DNA of 64,000 nucleotides from an uncultured Gemmatimonadota bacterium (GTDB lineage: Bacteria; Gemmatimonadota; Gemmatimonadetes; Gemmatimonadales; Gemmatimonadaceae). Shown one piece after another: positions 33,829-42,106 of this stretch; position 1 is the stretch's first letter; each line of letters begins with the position of its first letter. Location of the stretch: assembly GCA_946480295.1 (NCBI GenBank), contig CAMLIT010000007.1, forward strand, positions 1 to 64,000, read 5' to 3'. The position numbers were made by a program, and so were the translations under genes. Below the pieces are notes generated by a model, which saw only the letters and a list, made by a program, of their open reading frames with translations, had not been told where the DNA came from and ran no database searches.

Positions 33829-35817
33829 ATGCCCCTCGTCGCCGCCGCCGTCCTCTCCTACGCCGCCGGTCTCCTCGCCGGCTTCGCCGGCGCCCTCCCC
33901 GGCGCGCTGGCCCTCGCCGTCGCGACGGGCGTCCTCGTCCTCGCGCGGCGCGCCCGCGCGCTCGGCGGGCTCGCGCTCTCGTTTGGCGCCGGAGCGCTCG
34001 TCGGCACCGCGCACGCCGCCGAATCGCGCGCCTGTGCCGCGCGGCTGATCGCCGGGCATGCCTGGGAGGTCGTCCTCGCGGCGCCCGCGGCCCCGGGCGC
34101 ATTCGTCCCCGGCCGCGCGCGCGCGTGCGACGCGAGCATCGCGCTGAGCGTCGAGCGCGGCCGCGCGCCGCCCGGCGCCACGGTGCTCGCGCGCGGGACC
34201 GTGGTCCCCTCGCTCCGCGGCCTCCTCGTCGACCACGCGACCGTGCGTCTCCTCGCGCCTCCCGGACCGCTCGACCGCTGGCGCGCGCATGCCGGCGCGA
34301 CGGTGGACACCCTCTTCGGCGCGGACGCGCCCCTCGTGCGCGCCCTCCTCGTGGCCGACACCCGCCAGCTCTCCCCCGAGATCCGCGACCGCTACGCCGC
34401 CGCGGGGCTCGCGCACATGCTCTCCATCTCCGGGCTGCACGTCGGGATCATCGCCTTCGCGCTCGATCTCTTCCTCCGCCTCCTCCGCCTCCCGCGCCGC
34501 ATCGTGACCGGGGCGACGATCGGCATCATCGGCGTCTACGTCGCCGCGATCGGCGCGCCGCCGCCGGCCGTACGCTCGGCGGTGATGCTCGCCATGCTCG
34601 AGCTCTCCCGGTTCCTTCAGCGCCCCACCTCGCCCTGGGCGGTGCTCGCCATCGGGGCGTTCGGTCCCGTGCTGTCGCCGGCGACGGTCCTGGACCTCGG
34701 CTACCAGTTGAGCGTCGCCGGCGTCGCCGCGCTGATCGCCGCGTCGCGGCTGGCGAAGCGCGTCCTCCCGCGCGACTGGATCGGCTGGCGACGCGACCTC
34801 GCGCGGGGCATCCTCGCCTCGGCGCTCGCGACGCTCGTCTCCGCGCCCCTCGTCGCCTGGACCTTCGGGCGCGTGAGCGTCGTCGGGCCGCTCACGAACC
34901 TCGCCGCCGATCCGGTGATGGCGCTCGCCCAACCGATGCTCTTCGCCACCCTGGTGCTCGCGCCGTTCCCCGCCGTGGCCCACTGGATCGCCGATGCGGC
35001 GCACCCGCTCCTCGTCGCCTTCGACGCCATCGCCGCGTGGGGCGCGGCGATCCCCTTCGCGCGCCTCGAGCTCGCGCCGACGCTGCCGGGGGCGATCCTT
35101 GGCGGCGCGTTCTCGACGGCCCTCGTGGTGGCGTGCGTGAGCCGGTGGCCGGGACGCGCGCTCGTCGCGGCGGGGGGCGCGCTGGCGCTGGTCGCGTGGC
35201 TGCCGCTCGTGCCGGCCGGCAGCGGGATGACCGAGCTGCACATGCTCGACGTCGGGCAGGGCGACGCGATCGCCGTGCGGACGCCGCACGGCAGCTGGAT
35301 CCTCGTGGATGCGGGGCGTGCCTGGCGGGGCGGCGACGAGGGCCGCGCCGTCGTCGTGCCGTACCTCGCGCGCCGCGGCGGGGCGCTCGCGCTCTTCATC
35401 CTGTCGCACCCCCACACCGATCACGTGGGCGGCGCGGCGACGGTCATCAGGGCGCTGCACCCGCGGCAGTATCTCGATGCAGCGTTCGTCCTGCCCACGG
35501 ACAGCTATCGGGCCTCCCTCGTCGCGGCGCGGGTCGAGGGTACCGCGTGGCGACGCGTGCACCCGGGCGATTCGACGGTGGTGGACGGCGTCTCCCTGAC
35601 CTTTCTCGCCCCCGATTCCGCGTGGGTGGCCGCCCAGACGGACGCGAACGAGGCGAGCGCGATCGTGCTGCTTCGGGTCGGGCGGGTGCGCTTCCTCCTG
35701 GTGGGGGATGCGGATGCGGCGGAGGAGGGATGGGTGCTCGCGGGTGGGGCCGAGCGGCTGCGGGCGGACGTGCTGAAGGTGGGGCACCACGGCCGCCGCA
35801 CCTTGTTGTCAACCTAG
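33829..35817 (+). CDS. comEC: ComEC/Rec2 DNA-uptake channel, 3' end truncated
   Basis: 662 residues. ComEC carries transforming DNA across the inner membrane. N-terminal OB-like (DUF4131) part; the Competence transmembrane domain (YAAAGLAHMLSISGLHVGI, GYQLSVAGVAALI); then a metallo-beta-lactamase domain (MLDVGQGDAIAVRTPHGSW; HPHTDHVGG; RVRFLLVGDADAAEE). The protein stops a few residues after VLKVGHHGRRT, where intact homologues continue about 50-120 residues, and the DNA changes character at once. So the gene has lost its end by insertion of foreign DNA and is probably inactive. The ATG 33829 is the best start. Confidence 0.88.
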   Translation: MPLVAAAVLSYAAGLLAGFAGALPGALALAVATGVLVLARRARALGGLALSFGAGALVGTAHAAESRACAARLIAGHAWEVVLAAPAAPGAFVPGRARACDASIALSVERGRAPPGATVLARGTVVPSLRGLLVDHATVRLLAPPGPLDRWRAHAGATVDTLFGADAPLVRALLVADTRQLSPEIRDRYAAAGLAHMLSISGLHVGIIAFALDLFLRLLRLPRRIVTGATIGIIGVYVAAIGAPPPAVRSAVMLAMLELSRFLQRPTSPWAVLAIGAFGPVLSPATVLDLGYQLSVAGVAALIAASRLAKRVLPRDWIGWRRDLARGILASALATLVSAPLVAWTFGRVSVVGPLTNLAADPVMALAQPMLFATLVLAPFPAVAHWIADAAHPLLVAFDAIAAWGAAIPFARLELAPTLPGAILGGAFSTALVVACVSRWPGRALVAAGGALALVAWLPLVPAGSGMTELHMLDVGQGDAIAVRTPHGSWILVDAGRAWRGGDEGRAVVVPYLARRGGALALFILSHPHTDHVGGAATVIRALHPRQYLDAAFVLPTDSYRASLVAARVEGTAWRRVHPGDSTVVDGVSLTFLAPDSAWVAAQTDANEASAIVLLRVGRVRFLLVGDADAAEEGWVLAGGAERLRADVLKVGHHGRRTLLST

Positions 35818-35832
35818 TATGTAACTCTCTTG

Positions 35833-35931
35833 TGTGACAACGTGTTAACTTCTTAGCGCTTGTCGAGACTGTGCCAAAACCACCGGCAAAAAGCGGCAAA
35901 ACCGGCCTATGTTGGCACAGTTGCTGTCACA
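35833..35931. other. Nested palindrome at the element's left edge (candidate attachment site)
   Basis: Outer arms TGTGACA (35833-35839) and TGTCACA (35925-35931) enclose perfect inner arms ACTGTGCCAA (35868-35877) and TTGGCACAGT (35912-35921). The centre has CCGGCAAAAAGCGGCAAAAC, with two CGGCAAAA direct repeats. It lies 16 bp beyond the premature comEC stop, in AT-richer DNA without a gene. The nested layout and the string TGCCAAAACCACC resemble the structure at 50927-51057. Confidence 0.5.
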
Positions 35932-36403
35932 GTGGTAAGTCGCGCTTCATAGCCTCCCATGGTATACGGCGGGGCGGCGTAGGGTTGCTGTTCAGACGCT
36001 GCGCGCCCGCAGGGCTGCACGTTCGCCGCCCGCTGCATCGTCTCGTGGTCCATGAGCCCGCGCTGCCACTCTTGGCGAAGCACGGCGCGGGGCGCGGCGC
36101 GCATCTTGGCCTGCTCGCCCGTTCGTAGCCGCGCGCGCGGAGCCGCTTGGAGAGCGCCGCCGTGTACTCGTAGCGGAGCGGCCAAGGGGCAGGTCCGGGC
36201 CGTGGCGCGGCCGTCGGTGACGAGGCGCGCGAGGACGTCGAGCGCCTGCTCCGTGGTGCGACGGGAGCCGCGCCAAGGCGTTGGTCAAGGTACACGTGCA
36301 CGGGCCGCACGGCGGCCTCGTAGAGCGATGAGGCCGGCGCCAATGGGGGCGGTGCCAGCGGCCCAACGATCTCGCCCGTGAGGACCGGGGCAGCGTCCGT
36401 CAC
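35907..36403 (-). pseudogene. Decayed gene downstream of the Abi-alpha gene
   Basis: A GTG at 36403 overlaps the Abi-alpha stop in GTGA fashion and opens with a plausible protein start (VTDAAPVLTGEIVGP). Protein-like sequence then moves between frames: SSLYEAAVRPVHVYLDQRLG in the first, TTEQALDVLARLVTDGRATA in another near 36180-36260, RYEYTAALSKRLRARGYER back in the first, and MRAAPRAVLRQEWQRGLMDH in the other to 35907. At least two or three indels are needed, so I read it as a broken gene formerly in an operon with the Abi-alpha gene. No family is recognised. Confidence 0.4.
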
Positions 36404-37083
36404 GCTGCCTGCGGCCAGGCCAGCGTACGGCAGGCGCTGAGGAACGCGTCGCCGAGATCGGTCAGCAGATACGCGGTGTCGGCGCCGATGCCGGGCTTCC
36501 TGTTCAGTAAGTCGGACTGCCGGGCGATGAGGGAGAAGGCCTCTAGGATCATCGCCGCGTCGAAGTAGTCGAGCAGCAAGTCCGTACCACCGCCGACGTA
36601 ATCCACGGCCCCCTTCAGGGGAATGCGGAATCCGGCCCCGGTCCGGATCCCCGCCTCCTGCAGCGTGCCGATGGTGTCGAGCAGTTGCGCGGCGGCCGGC
36701 GTGAGCTCCGCGAGCATGCGCGGGAAGAGCGGCGGGATGGCGTCGGGATTTGCGGTCGCGTTCGCGAGGAGCGCCGCCCAGCGTTCCTGCATCGAGGGCT
36801 CGTCCTCGACGCTCGCGCCGTCCAGAATCGGGGCGAGGAGGCGGAGCGGCACGGGCCGGGGCTCGAGCCCGGCCGCGGCGCTTATCTCCGCCGCGCGGTT
36901 CAGCGTCGACGTGGCGTTCTCCTCCCGGCGCGCCTTCACGTTCCCGAGCGCCTCGGCGACCGTGCCGCCCAGCGCGCCCCCGATGCGCTTGAAGAACTCC
37001 TCACCGCCGGCGGTGAGGCCGATGGCCTTCGCGGTGCGCTCAAGGGCCACGGCGGCGGCGAGGATGGTGCCGGGTTCGGGCAT
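36400..37083 (-). CDS. Abi-alpha-like protein (DUF4393)
   Basis: 227 residues from the ATG at 37083. The core PLRLLAPILDGASVEDEPSMQERWAALLANA, read as two adjoining pieces, is the DUF4393/Abi-alpha signature: a helix, then E-(D)-E..M...WA.LLANA. The N-terminal part (AAAVALERTAKAIGL) is a possible amphipathic or membrane-associated helix, and the C-terminal part (FDAAMILEAFSLIARQSDLL; YLLTDLGDAFLSAC) looks winged-helix-like. Members of this family include plasmid abortive-infection proteins, mechanism unknown. It is the first island gene with a recognisable defence link. Confidence 0.65.
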   Translation of the reverse strand: MPEPGTILAAAVALERTAKAIGLTAGGEEFFKRIGGALGGTVAEALGNVKARREENATSTLNRAAEISAAAGLEPRPVPLRLLAPILDGASVEDEPSMQERWAALLANATANPDAIPPLFPRMLAELTPAAAQLLDTIGTLQEAGIRTGAGFRIPLKGAVDYVGGGTDLLLDYFDAAMILEAFSLIARQSDLLNRKPGIGADTAYLLTDLGDAFLSACRTLAWPQAA

Positions 37084-37356
37084 GGTCGAGATCGGGCTGC
37101 GTGTCGCTGGTGATCTTTGGGAATCGCCATTCTCATAGACAATCGGCAACCGAAGATCGGGAGGCTGCTTCCGCCTGTCCAGCCCAGCGCCATGGCGGCC
37201 GGCGTGCCTGCAATCCCTCAACTCTCCTTCCCATCGGAGAAGAGACCGTTCGCCCACGTTGGCGGCCATCCGCCGGCCGGGTGGAGGCCCACCACCCTTC
37301 GGCACTGGCGGTCGTCTTCTCCCTAGCCCCTGTATGCGGTCCTCGCCCAGCGCCTC

Positions 37357-37920
37357 TCAGGTCGTTGCCCGCCCCGCGTGGTCGGTCCGGCGCTGGGCAC
37401 CCACGCAGGTGAGGAGTGGTAGTGCGGCGCGGAGGCCCGCGAGTGAGAAGGTGTAGGTCGTCACCGACTGGTTTCGCGGGTTCGCCACCTCGATGCGTAC
37501 CTCTGGGACCTTCAGCATCTCGGCGGTGAACGCTGGCACTCGGTCCGGCCGCAGGTATGCCAGCCGAAACCCGCGCTGCTGCTGGACCAGCCAGTCCGTC
37601 GCGGCCGCGGGGGCCGCCATACTGTCGGTGGCGTACCGGATCGCGACGGCGGGCGGCGCCCCCGCAGCGGCGTCGCCGCTCAAGCCCACCAGCACTGCCA
37701 GCCCGTTCTCGAGGCACCAGAAGCCGAGCATGCCGTTCTGCTTGTCGTCGAAGGTGGAGAGGCTGGGCCGGCGGACCTGCGTCAGGGGATCCGCATCGTA
37801 CGTCAGCATCATCGCCCCGATGGTTCGCGGGGCCGGCCGTGCCGCAGTGCGTGGCGGCGCTTGGGTGCAGCCGAGCGCCGCGAGTGCGAGCACGGCGATA
37901 ATGAGAGAACGAAGGGGCAT
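37357..37920 (-). CDS. Lipoprotein, possibly TagO/VasL-like fold
   Basis: 187 residues. Signal peptide MPLRSLIIAVLALAALGC gives a lipidated Cys18. The mature part contains FWCLENGLAVLVGL, AVAIRYATDSMAAPAATDWL and VTTYTFSLAGLRAALPLLTC, a layout (one Cys in a 'CxENG' strand, then a strand with R-Y-x-x-D, closing Cys) that recalls small beta-sandwich lipoproteins of the TagO type. This resemblance is by eye and no secretion genes are nearby. Divergent or unlinked to its neighbours, with about 270 bp upstream of Abi-alpha left non-coding. Confidence 0.5.
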   Translation of the reverse strand: MPLRSLIIAVLALAALGCTQAPPRTAARPAPRTIGAMMLTYDADPLTQVRRPSLSTFDDKQNGMLGFWCLENGLAVLVGLSGDAAAGAPPAVAIRYATDSMAAPAAATDWLVQQQRGFRLAYLRPDRVPAFTAEMLKVPEVRIEVANPRNQSVTTYTFSLAGLRAALPLLTCVGAQRRTDHAGRATT

Positions 37921-37989
37921 CGGGGATCGGATTCCGGCAGGCGAGGAGTGAACTGCTCTTCGGGAGCTACTCGAGAACGGGCGCCTCGG

Positions 37990-38514
37990 TCAGCGGCGTC
38001 GATGACGAATCGGGTGCGCCGGATGCGGAATGCCTCGTCTCTGAAGCAGCGCATGGAACGCCCGCGTGATCTCATTGGGCGGGTACTCGACACTTCCGTC
38101 CGGCGCGACGTTCTCCCCGAACGCGGACGAGCAGATGGGCTCCGTGCCCGCGCTCGTCACCGTGTCTTTGGCGATCAGCACCGTCATCCAGTGGCTCCCG
38201 TCGAGCATCCGGTCGTAAGCGAAGAAGCGGAAGTAGCTGCCCGGGACCGTGTCCCGGACGGTGAACTCGGCCGGGGTGACATGGTCCTCGAGCGCATCCG
38301 CGATCTGCTGGCGGCACGCCCGATTCGGATCCTCGACGTCGAGGCGCTGCTCTTCTGCCACGGCGACTCGCTCCTCGTGGGTGTGCCACCACTTCCCGAC
38401 CGCCTGGAAGACGCCGACCACGGCGATGATGAGGGCGAGTCCCAGCAGGCAGCCACACCCGGTCGTGCCGAGACTCTCAGTGTCTTCGGGGGAGAGGATC
38501 GTGATCAAACGCAT
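37990..38514 (-). CDS. Single-pass membrane protein, unknown function
   Basis: 174 residues from the ATG at 38514; a GTG at 38529 is possible. One transmembrane helix lies near the N-terminus (GCGCLLGLALIIAVVGVFQAV), followed by a charged linker and a soluble domain (FTVRDTVPGSYFRFFAYDRM, HWMTVLIAKDTVTSAG). The composition is that of a real protein, but no family is recognised. It lies 69 bp upstream of the lipoprotein gene on the same strand and may be co-transcribed. Confidence 0.5.
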   Translation of the reverse strand: MRLITILSPEDTESLGTTGCGCLLGLALIIAVVGVFQAVGKWWHTHEERVAVAEEQRLDVEDPNRACRQQIADALEDHVTPAEFTVRDTVPGSYFRFFAYDRMLDGSHWMTVLIAKDTVTSAGTEPICSSAFGENVAPDGSVEYPPNEITRAFHALLQRRGIPHPAHPIRHRRR

Positions 38515-38870
38515 CGGCACCGCAGTCACGTGAGAGTCACGCGGAGAAAGCGCAAGCGGCGAGGCGGGGCGCCGCTGTCGTCAGTTCCGTGGTGATGCTA
38601 CTCCACTGGCGTTCGGCGCGCCACCCCGAGGGAGCGGAGCCGAGCGGCTCGTTATGCGAAGCCGGCGTCTTCGGCTACGCGTGGATGCTGATCTTTCGTG
38701 CCGCGTTTGCCATCGTGCTCGCTTGACGAGGGAGCACGGTCTGGCAGATTGGCGATCATCGGCCGGGGCCGACAGAGAATGACGGTACCGACCCGGCACG
38801 TCTGGCCCGCGTCCCCGCACGCGATCCTTGGATTAACGGCGCCGCCCATCCCTGAGGTGGAGGAGAACCG
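38515..38870. other. Non-coding gap before the Mrr-like gene
   Basis: 356 bp. No credible gene on either strand. Just before the next start, GGTGGAGGAG at 38857-38866 is a strong ribosome-binding site, which fixes the ATG at 38871. No promoter box stands out. Confidence 0.5.
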
Positions 38871-39800
38871 ATGCCTCTTTCGCTCGCGCGCGCACACGCC
38901 GTCGCGGAACTCGCGGAGCACCTTGTGGCGTACCTACCCGGCACGCCTCACCCGCACGCCCACGCCGCCATCTCGTTCGAAGGGGTGGCGCGCCGCTTGG
39001 GGCTCGAGCGGTACTGGTCGGGCGGGAGTAAGCGGCCCGCGGTGACCCAGCTCCTCACGCTGACCCTAGAGCACGAGCCGAAGCGGTTCTGCACGCTCGT
39101 ACGCGACGTCGTTCAGCAGGGCATCAGCTATCGCCGGCACAAGCAGGCCCCGCTGACACGCGCGGACATCGCTGCGCTCAACGGCCTCGTTGAGCGCGTG
39201 GGATTCCGGATCAAGGAACTGCACGCGCCCGACTTCCTCGCCGACCTCCCGCTCGGGCCGCCCAGCGGGCCCCAGATGGCGACGTCTCGCGGCGCCACGA
39301 TGGCGCAGCTCAACGCACTCCAGGGGTCTCTGACGGCTTTGGCGCGACTCGCACCCAGTCCTCGCGGCTTCGCGTTCGAGCGGCTGCTCAACGAACTTTT
39401 CGACCTTTTCGGGCTGGCTCCTCGCGGCTCGTTTCGCCTCCGCGGCGAACAGATCGACGGGAGCTTCTCGTTGGAGGGCCAGACCTACTTGCTCGAGGCT
39501 AAGTGGACGGGCGAGAAGGTGGGTGAGGCGCCCCTATTGGTGCTCGCGGGGAAGGTCGCCGGTAAGGCGCAGTGGGCCCGGGGAATGTTCGTAAGCCTCG
39601 CTGGCTTCACCGCAGAGGGGCTCGACGCCTTCGGCCGCGGCAAGAACACGAATCTGGTGTGCATGGATGGCCTTGACCTGCACACGGTGCTGACGGGCAA
39701 AGCGAGCCTCCCCGACCTGGTTGCGGCCAAGGCACGGCGTGCTGTCGAAGAAGGGACCGCCTTCGTTTCGGTGCGCACTCTCTTCCCAGATGTGATCTGA
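38871..39800 (+). CDS. Mrr-like restriction endonuclease, stand-alone
   Basis: 309 residues. The N-terminal ~130 residues are helical and may bind DNA. The C-terminal PD-(D/E)xK domain reads RGFAFERLLNELFDLFGL (conserved Glu), then QIDGSFSLEGQTYLLEAKW, giving the D...E-x-K catalytic core, followed by AQWARGMFVSLAGFT and GLDAF. This is the Mrr_cat layout: type IV enzymes of this kind cut modified DNA. No methyltransferase is adjacent, which agrees with a modification-dependent defence nuclease. A strong Shine-Dalgarno precedes the ATG. Confidence 0.7.
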   Translation: MPLSLARAHAVAELAEHLVAYLPGTPHPHAHAAISFEGVARRLGLERYWSGGSKRPAVTQLLTLTLEHEPKRFCTLVRDVVQQGISYRRHKQAPLTRADIAALNGLVERVGFRIKELHAPDFLADLPLGPPSGPQMATSRGATMAQLNALQGSLTALARLAPSPRGFAFERLLNELFDLFGLAPRGSFRLRGEQIDGSFSLEGQTYLLEAKWTGEKVGEAPLLVLAGKVAGKAQWARGMFVSLAGFTAEGLDAFGRGKNTNLVCMDGLDLHTVLTGKASLPDLVAAKARRAVEEGTAFVSVRTLFPDVI

Positions 39801-39994
39801 TCGCGCGCGCCATGCCCGCGGTCGTCCTTCGCGCTGCGCTTCCCGGGACCAGCCGCGCTCCACGTTCCACTCCCGCAATCGTAAGAGCTTGCTCATGCGG
39901 GTCGGCCTGTGCAGCATTCGTCAGGCACTCCCGGGCGCGGACGAGGCCTCGCCGCGCCCCGTTGGGCGTCGGCCGCACTTCAGCTCCACTCCTC

Positions 39995-40447
39995 ATGCCA
40001 GCTGTCCCCACCATCCTACTCGTCGAAGATCACCCAGCGGTACGATCGGCCGTGCGGGCGATGCTCGAGCGCGAAGGCTATCACGTTCTCGAAACGGGTG
40101 ATGCGTTGGAGGCGATCCACCTTGTCCAGCAAGGCGAGCACGCCATCGACGTCGCCGTTGTGGATGCCGTCCTGCCCGCGCCGGGGAGTCCAGCGGTACT
40201 CGATGCACTGCGCCACCGAACCACGCCGGGGCGCCTCATTCTCATGTCCGCCTACGACCGATCGGCGCTGCAACGCCGCGCCGACGTCGCCGCCCTGCTG
40301 AGTGTCGATGGCCTCCTCTTCCTCGAAAAGCCGTTCAGCCTGCGTGCGCTCAGCGCGGCGATCGCCGAGTTGCTCGCCATACGAGAGGATCGGGTACACC
40401 TCGTGACGTCGGGCGAGTGGCGGACTCCGGACGGGTCCTCGCTGTAG
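39995..40447 (+). CDS. Single-domain response regulator (CheY-like)
   Basis: 150 residues from the ATG at 39995. Receiver domain: acidic pair in ILLVEDHPAVR, phospho-acceptor Asp57 in AVVDAVLP, Ser in LILMSAYD and Lys in FLEKPFSLRAL. No output domain follows; the last ~20 residues are short tail. No kinase lies within the island. Receiver-only proteins act as phosphate shuttles or bind targets directly. The open frame continues upstream to about 39812 without a domain, so the later ATG is preferred. Confidence 0.75.
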   Translation: MPAVPTILLVEDHPAVRSAVRAMLEREGYHVLETGDALEAIHLVQQGEHAIDVAVVDAVLPAPGSPAVLDALRHRTTPGRLILMSAYDRSALQRRADVAALLSVDGLLFLEKPFSLRALSAAIAELLAIREDRVHLVTSGEWRTPDGSSL

Positions 40448-41153
40448 CCGCATGTCTCCGCTCGCCTCGCCCTAGGGGCCCCTCAGCGCGCCCCGCAGCT
40501 GCTCTCGGTTTTGCGGTCGTCGAAGGGCGCCGGCGGCCGGGCCGTGGGCCCGACGTCATTCAGAGCGAGTTCGCCAAGATCATCAGCAACCCGCCCTGCC
40601 GGATGGACTGCCACTCCGGCACTGCATCGGACTGGTTTCCACACCTCCCAAGGTGCAGCCCCGGGATGCCGTCCTGCCGATCGAAGGTCTGGGAGCGCTG
40701 GCGCTGATCGCGCTGGATCGAGCCGCTGGGAGGATTCGGATTCTACCGATGGAGTTGTCCGGCCAGCCGGGGCGCGGAAATGCGAACGTCGGTACAATCT
40801 GGCCCCGTCGAGAATCGGGGTGCTGAAGCTCTACGCCAAACGACCCTGCGACTCCCCACCCGCACCGAGCCACCCGAGACCGCAGCACAGACCTTGTTGG
40901 ACAGGAAGCGTTCGCGTTGTAGTATGGCGATAGGCAGCATCGCCACGCGCTATACACCCTCATTCCCGAGGGAGCTGCCTTGCCGGGCAACGAGCCTGCT
41001 CGGCAAAAAAACCGCCGCGGTGAGGGCCGCGGCGGGCAAGGCCGGCGGATGAGGGTCCGCCGTTTTGTACACAACCTTGGTAGGCGAGAACCTACGCGGC
41101 GGCTGAGGGCCGTCAAGGCTCCGCGTAGGATCGCCCAGGAGACCCATACTCCG
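40448..41153. other. 706-bp region without an intact gene; gene remnant and terminators
   Basis: In the + frame at about 40596-40850 there is protein-like sequence (VQPRDAVLPIEGLGALALIA, then RAAGRIRILPMELSGQP) that lacks a proper start and ends at a TGA near 40832; I read it as a gene fragment of unknown family. Hairpins with A/T-runs occupy 41005-41066. Apart from these, nothing is supported. Confidence 0.35.
41005..41066. terminator. Back-to-back intrinsic terminators
   Basis: CCGCCGCGG (41012-41020) pairs with CCGCGGCGG (41027-41035); seven A (41005-41011) before it make a U-run if read on the minus strand. GGCGGA (41044-41049) pairs with TCCGCC (41056-41061) and is followed by GTTTTG on the plus strand. 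Together they would stop transcription from both directions, insulating the gene at 41154. Confidence 0.6.
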
Positions 41154-41855
41154 ATGGACCCGTTTAAGAAGATCCGCGTCCACCCGCGGATGAGCGCGCC
41201 CTTGATGGGGCGGTACTTGGTAGCGCGCGCCCCCGATCGCGAAGGCATCCTTCGCGACGCGAAGTTCCCGCGGACGTTCAAGCCGGTGCACTACCGCCAA
41301 GCCGAGGACGCCATTCGGCGCGCCCTCCTACACGGCGGCGACGTGCCGCAGCACTTGGCAGAAGGCCAGCAGCGCATCCTCGCCACACCGCCCGCGGCGA
41401 AGCACGCTTTCCGGGTGCAGAGCGACAACCTAGATGCCGTACGGCGATTCACCCTCCTCTACCCGGTGCTGCCGTTGCGTGGCGTGGTCGCCCTGCCCGC
41501 GCCGCGCTTGCCCCACGTCATGCTCGAGGGCGTGACAATCTCCGTCCACGCCAGCGTACTGCTGGCGCGGCGCGCGCGCCGCGGGGTGCAGCACGGCGGC
41601 CTGGTGCTCGGGTTCGGAAGAGAGCATCCGCTCGACGCGACGAGCGGGCGGGCCGTCGCTGAACTCCTTCGCGTAGGCCTTGAGCGCGCGGGGATCGAAA
41701 ATGTGCGCCCGGAGCTCTGCCTGGTCGTGGATGTGCCGACCGGCGCCCAGTTCACGGCCCCGATCCGCGGCCGCCGAGTCCAGCGCGAGCTTGACGCGGC
41801 CTGCCGCGAAATCGCCGGTAGGTGGCCGCTCGTGCAGGATACGCGGGCCGCGTAG
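41154..41855 (+). CDS. Conserved-looking protein of unknown function
   Basis: 233 residues from the ATG at 41154. Not recognised. The N-terminal half is basic (FKKIRVHPRMSAPLMGRYLV, REGILRDAKFPRTFKPVHY); the middle has LPHVMLEGVTISVHASVLLA followed by an Arg-rich turn and HGGLVLGFGREHPLD; the end has RPELCLVVDVPTGAQFTAP and ACREIAGRWP. Alternating beta and helical patterns suggest a compact alpha/beta fold. It stands alone between terminators and a strong hairpin, as an independently transcribed island gene. Confidence 0.6.
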   Translation: MDPFKKIRVHPRMSAPLMGRYLVARAPDREGILRDAKFPRTFKPVHYRQAEDAIRRALLHGGDVPQHLAEGQQRILATPPAAKHAFRVQSDNLDAVRRFTLLYPVLPLRGVVALPAPRLPHVMLEGVTISVHASVLLARRARRGVQHGGLVLGFGREHPLDATSGRAVAELLRVGLERAGIENVRPELCLVVDVPTGAQFTAPIRGRRVQRELDAACREIAGRWPLVQDTRAA

Positions 41856-41877
41856 CGGGCCCGCTGGACACGGATGC

Positions 41878-41907
41878 GCGCGCCCCGGGGGCTACCCCGG
41901 GGCGCGC
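41878..41907. terminator. Strong hairpin after the 41154 gene
   Basis: A perfect 13-bp stem, GCGCGCCCCGGGG (41878-41890) and its complement (41895-41907), with the loop GCTA, starts 23 bp after the stop at 41855. There is no T-run, so termination is likely but not of the classical type. Confidence 0.5.
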
Positions 41908-42106
41908 CTCGTTCAGGTAACGGAGCCCCCGTGATCGGAACGAGCAGATGCTCGAGCCGAACGCGGCGGCGATGGCGCCCCCGCCGGTGCTCGTCGGAGG
42001 AACCGCCACCCCGGGCTGCTGCATTGCGGTCCCACGCCGCGGTGACCATCGTTCGCGAGTGACGGTTAGCCGGCACCCTCCTCCGATGTAGCCCAAAACG
42101 ACGACT

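Noticed and set aside
35803..35821. tRNA gene as integration target
   Set aside because: No tRNA-like structure at the junction; the target is clearly the comEC coding sequence.
40770..40850. SRAP/YedK-like remnant (RRYNLAPS)
   Set aside because: Only a short match in one frame; another frame is more protein-like here and no catalytic Cys2 context exists.
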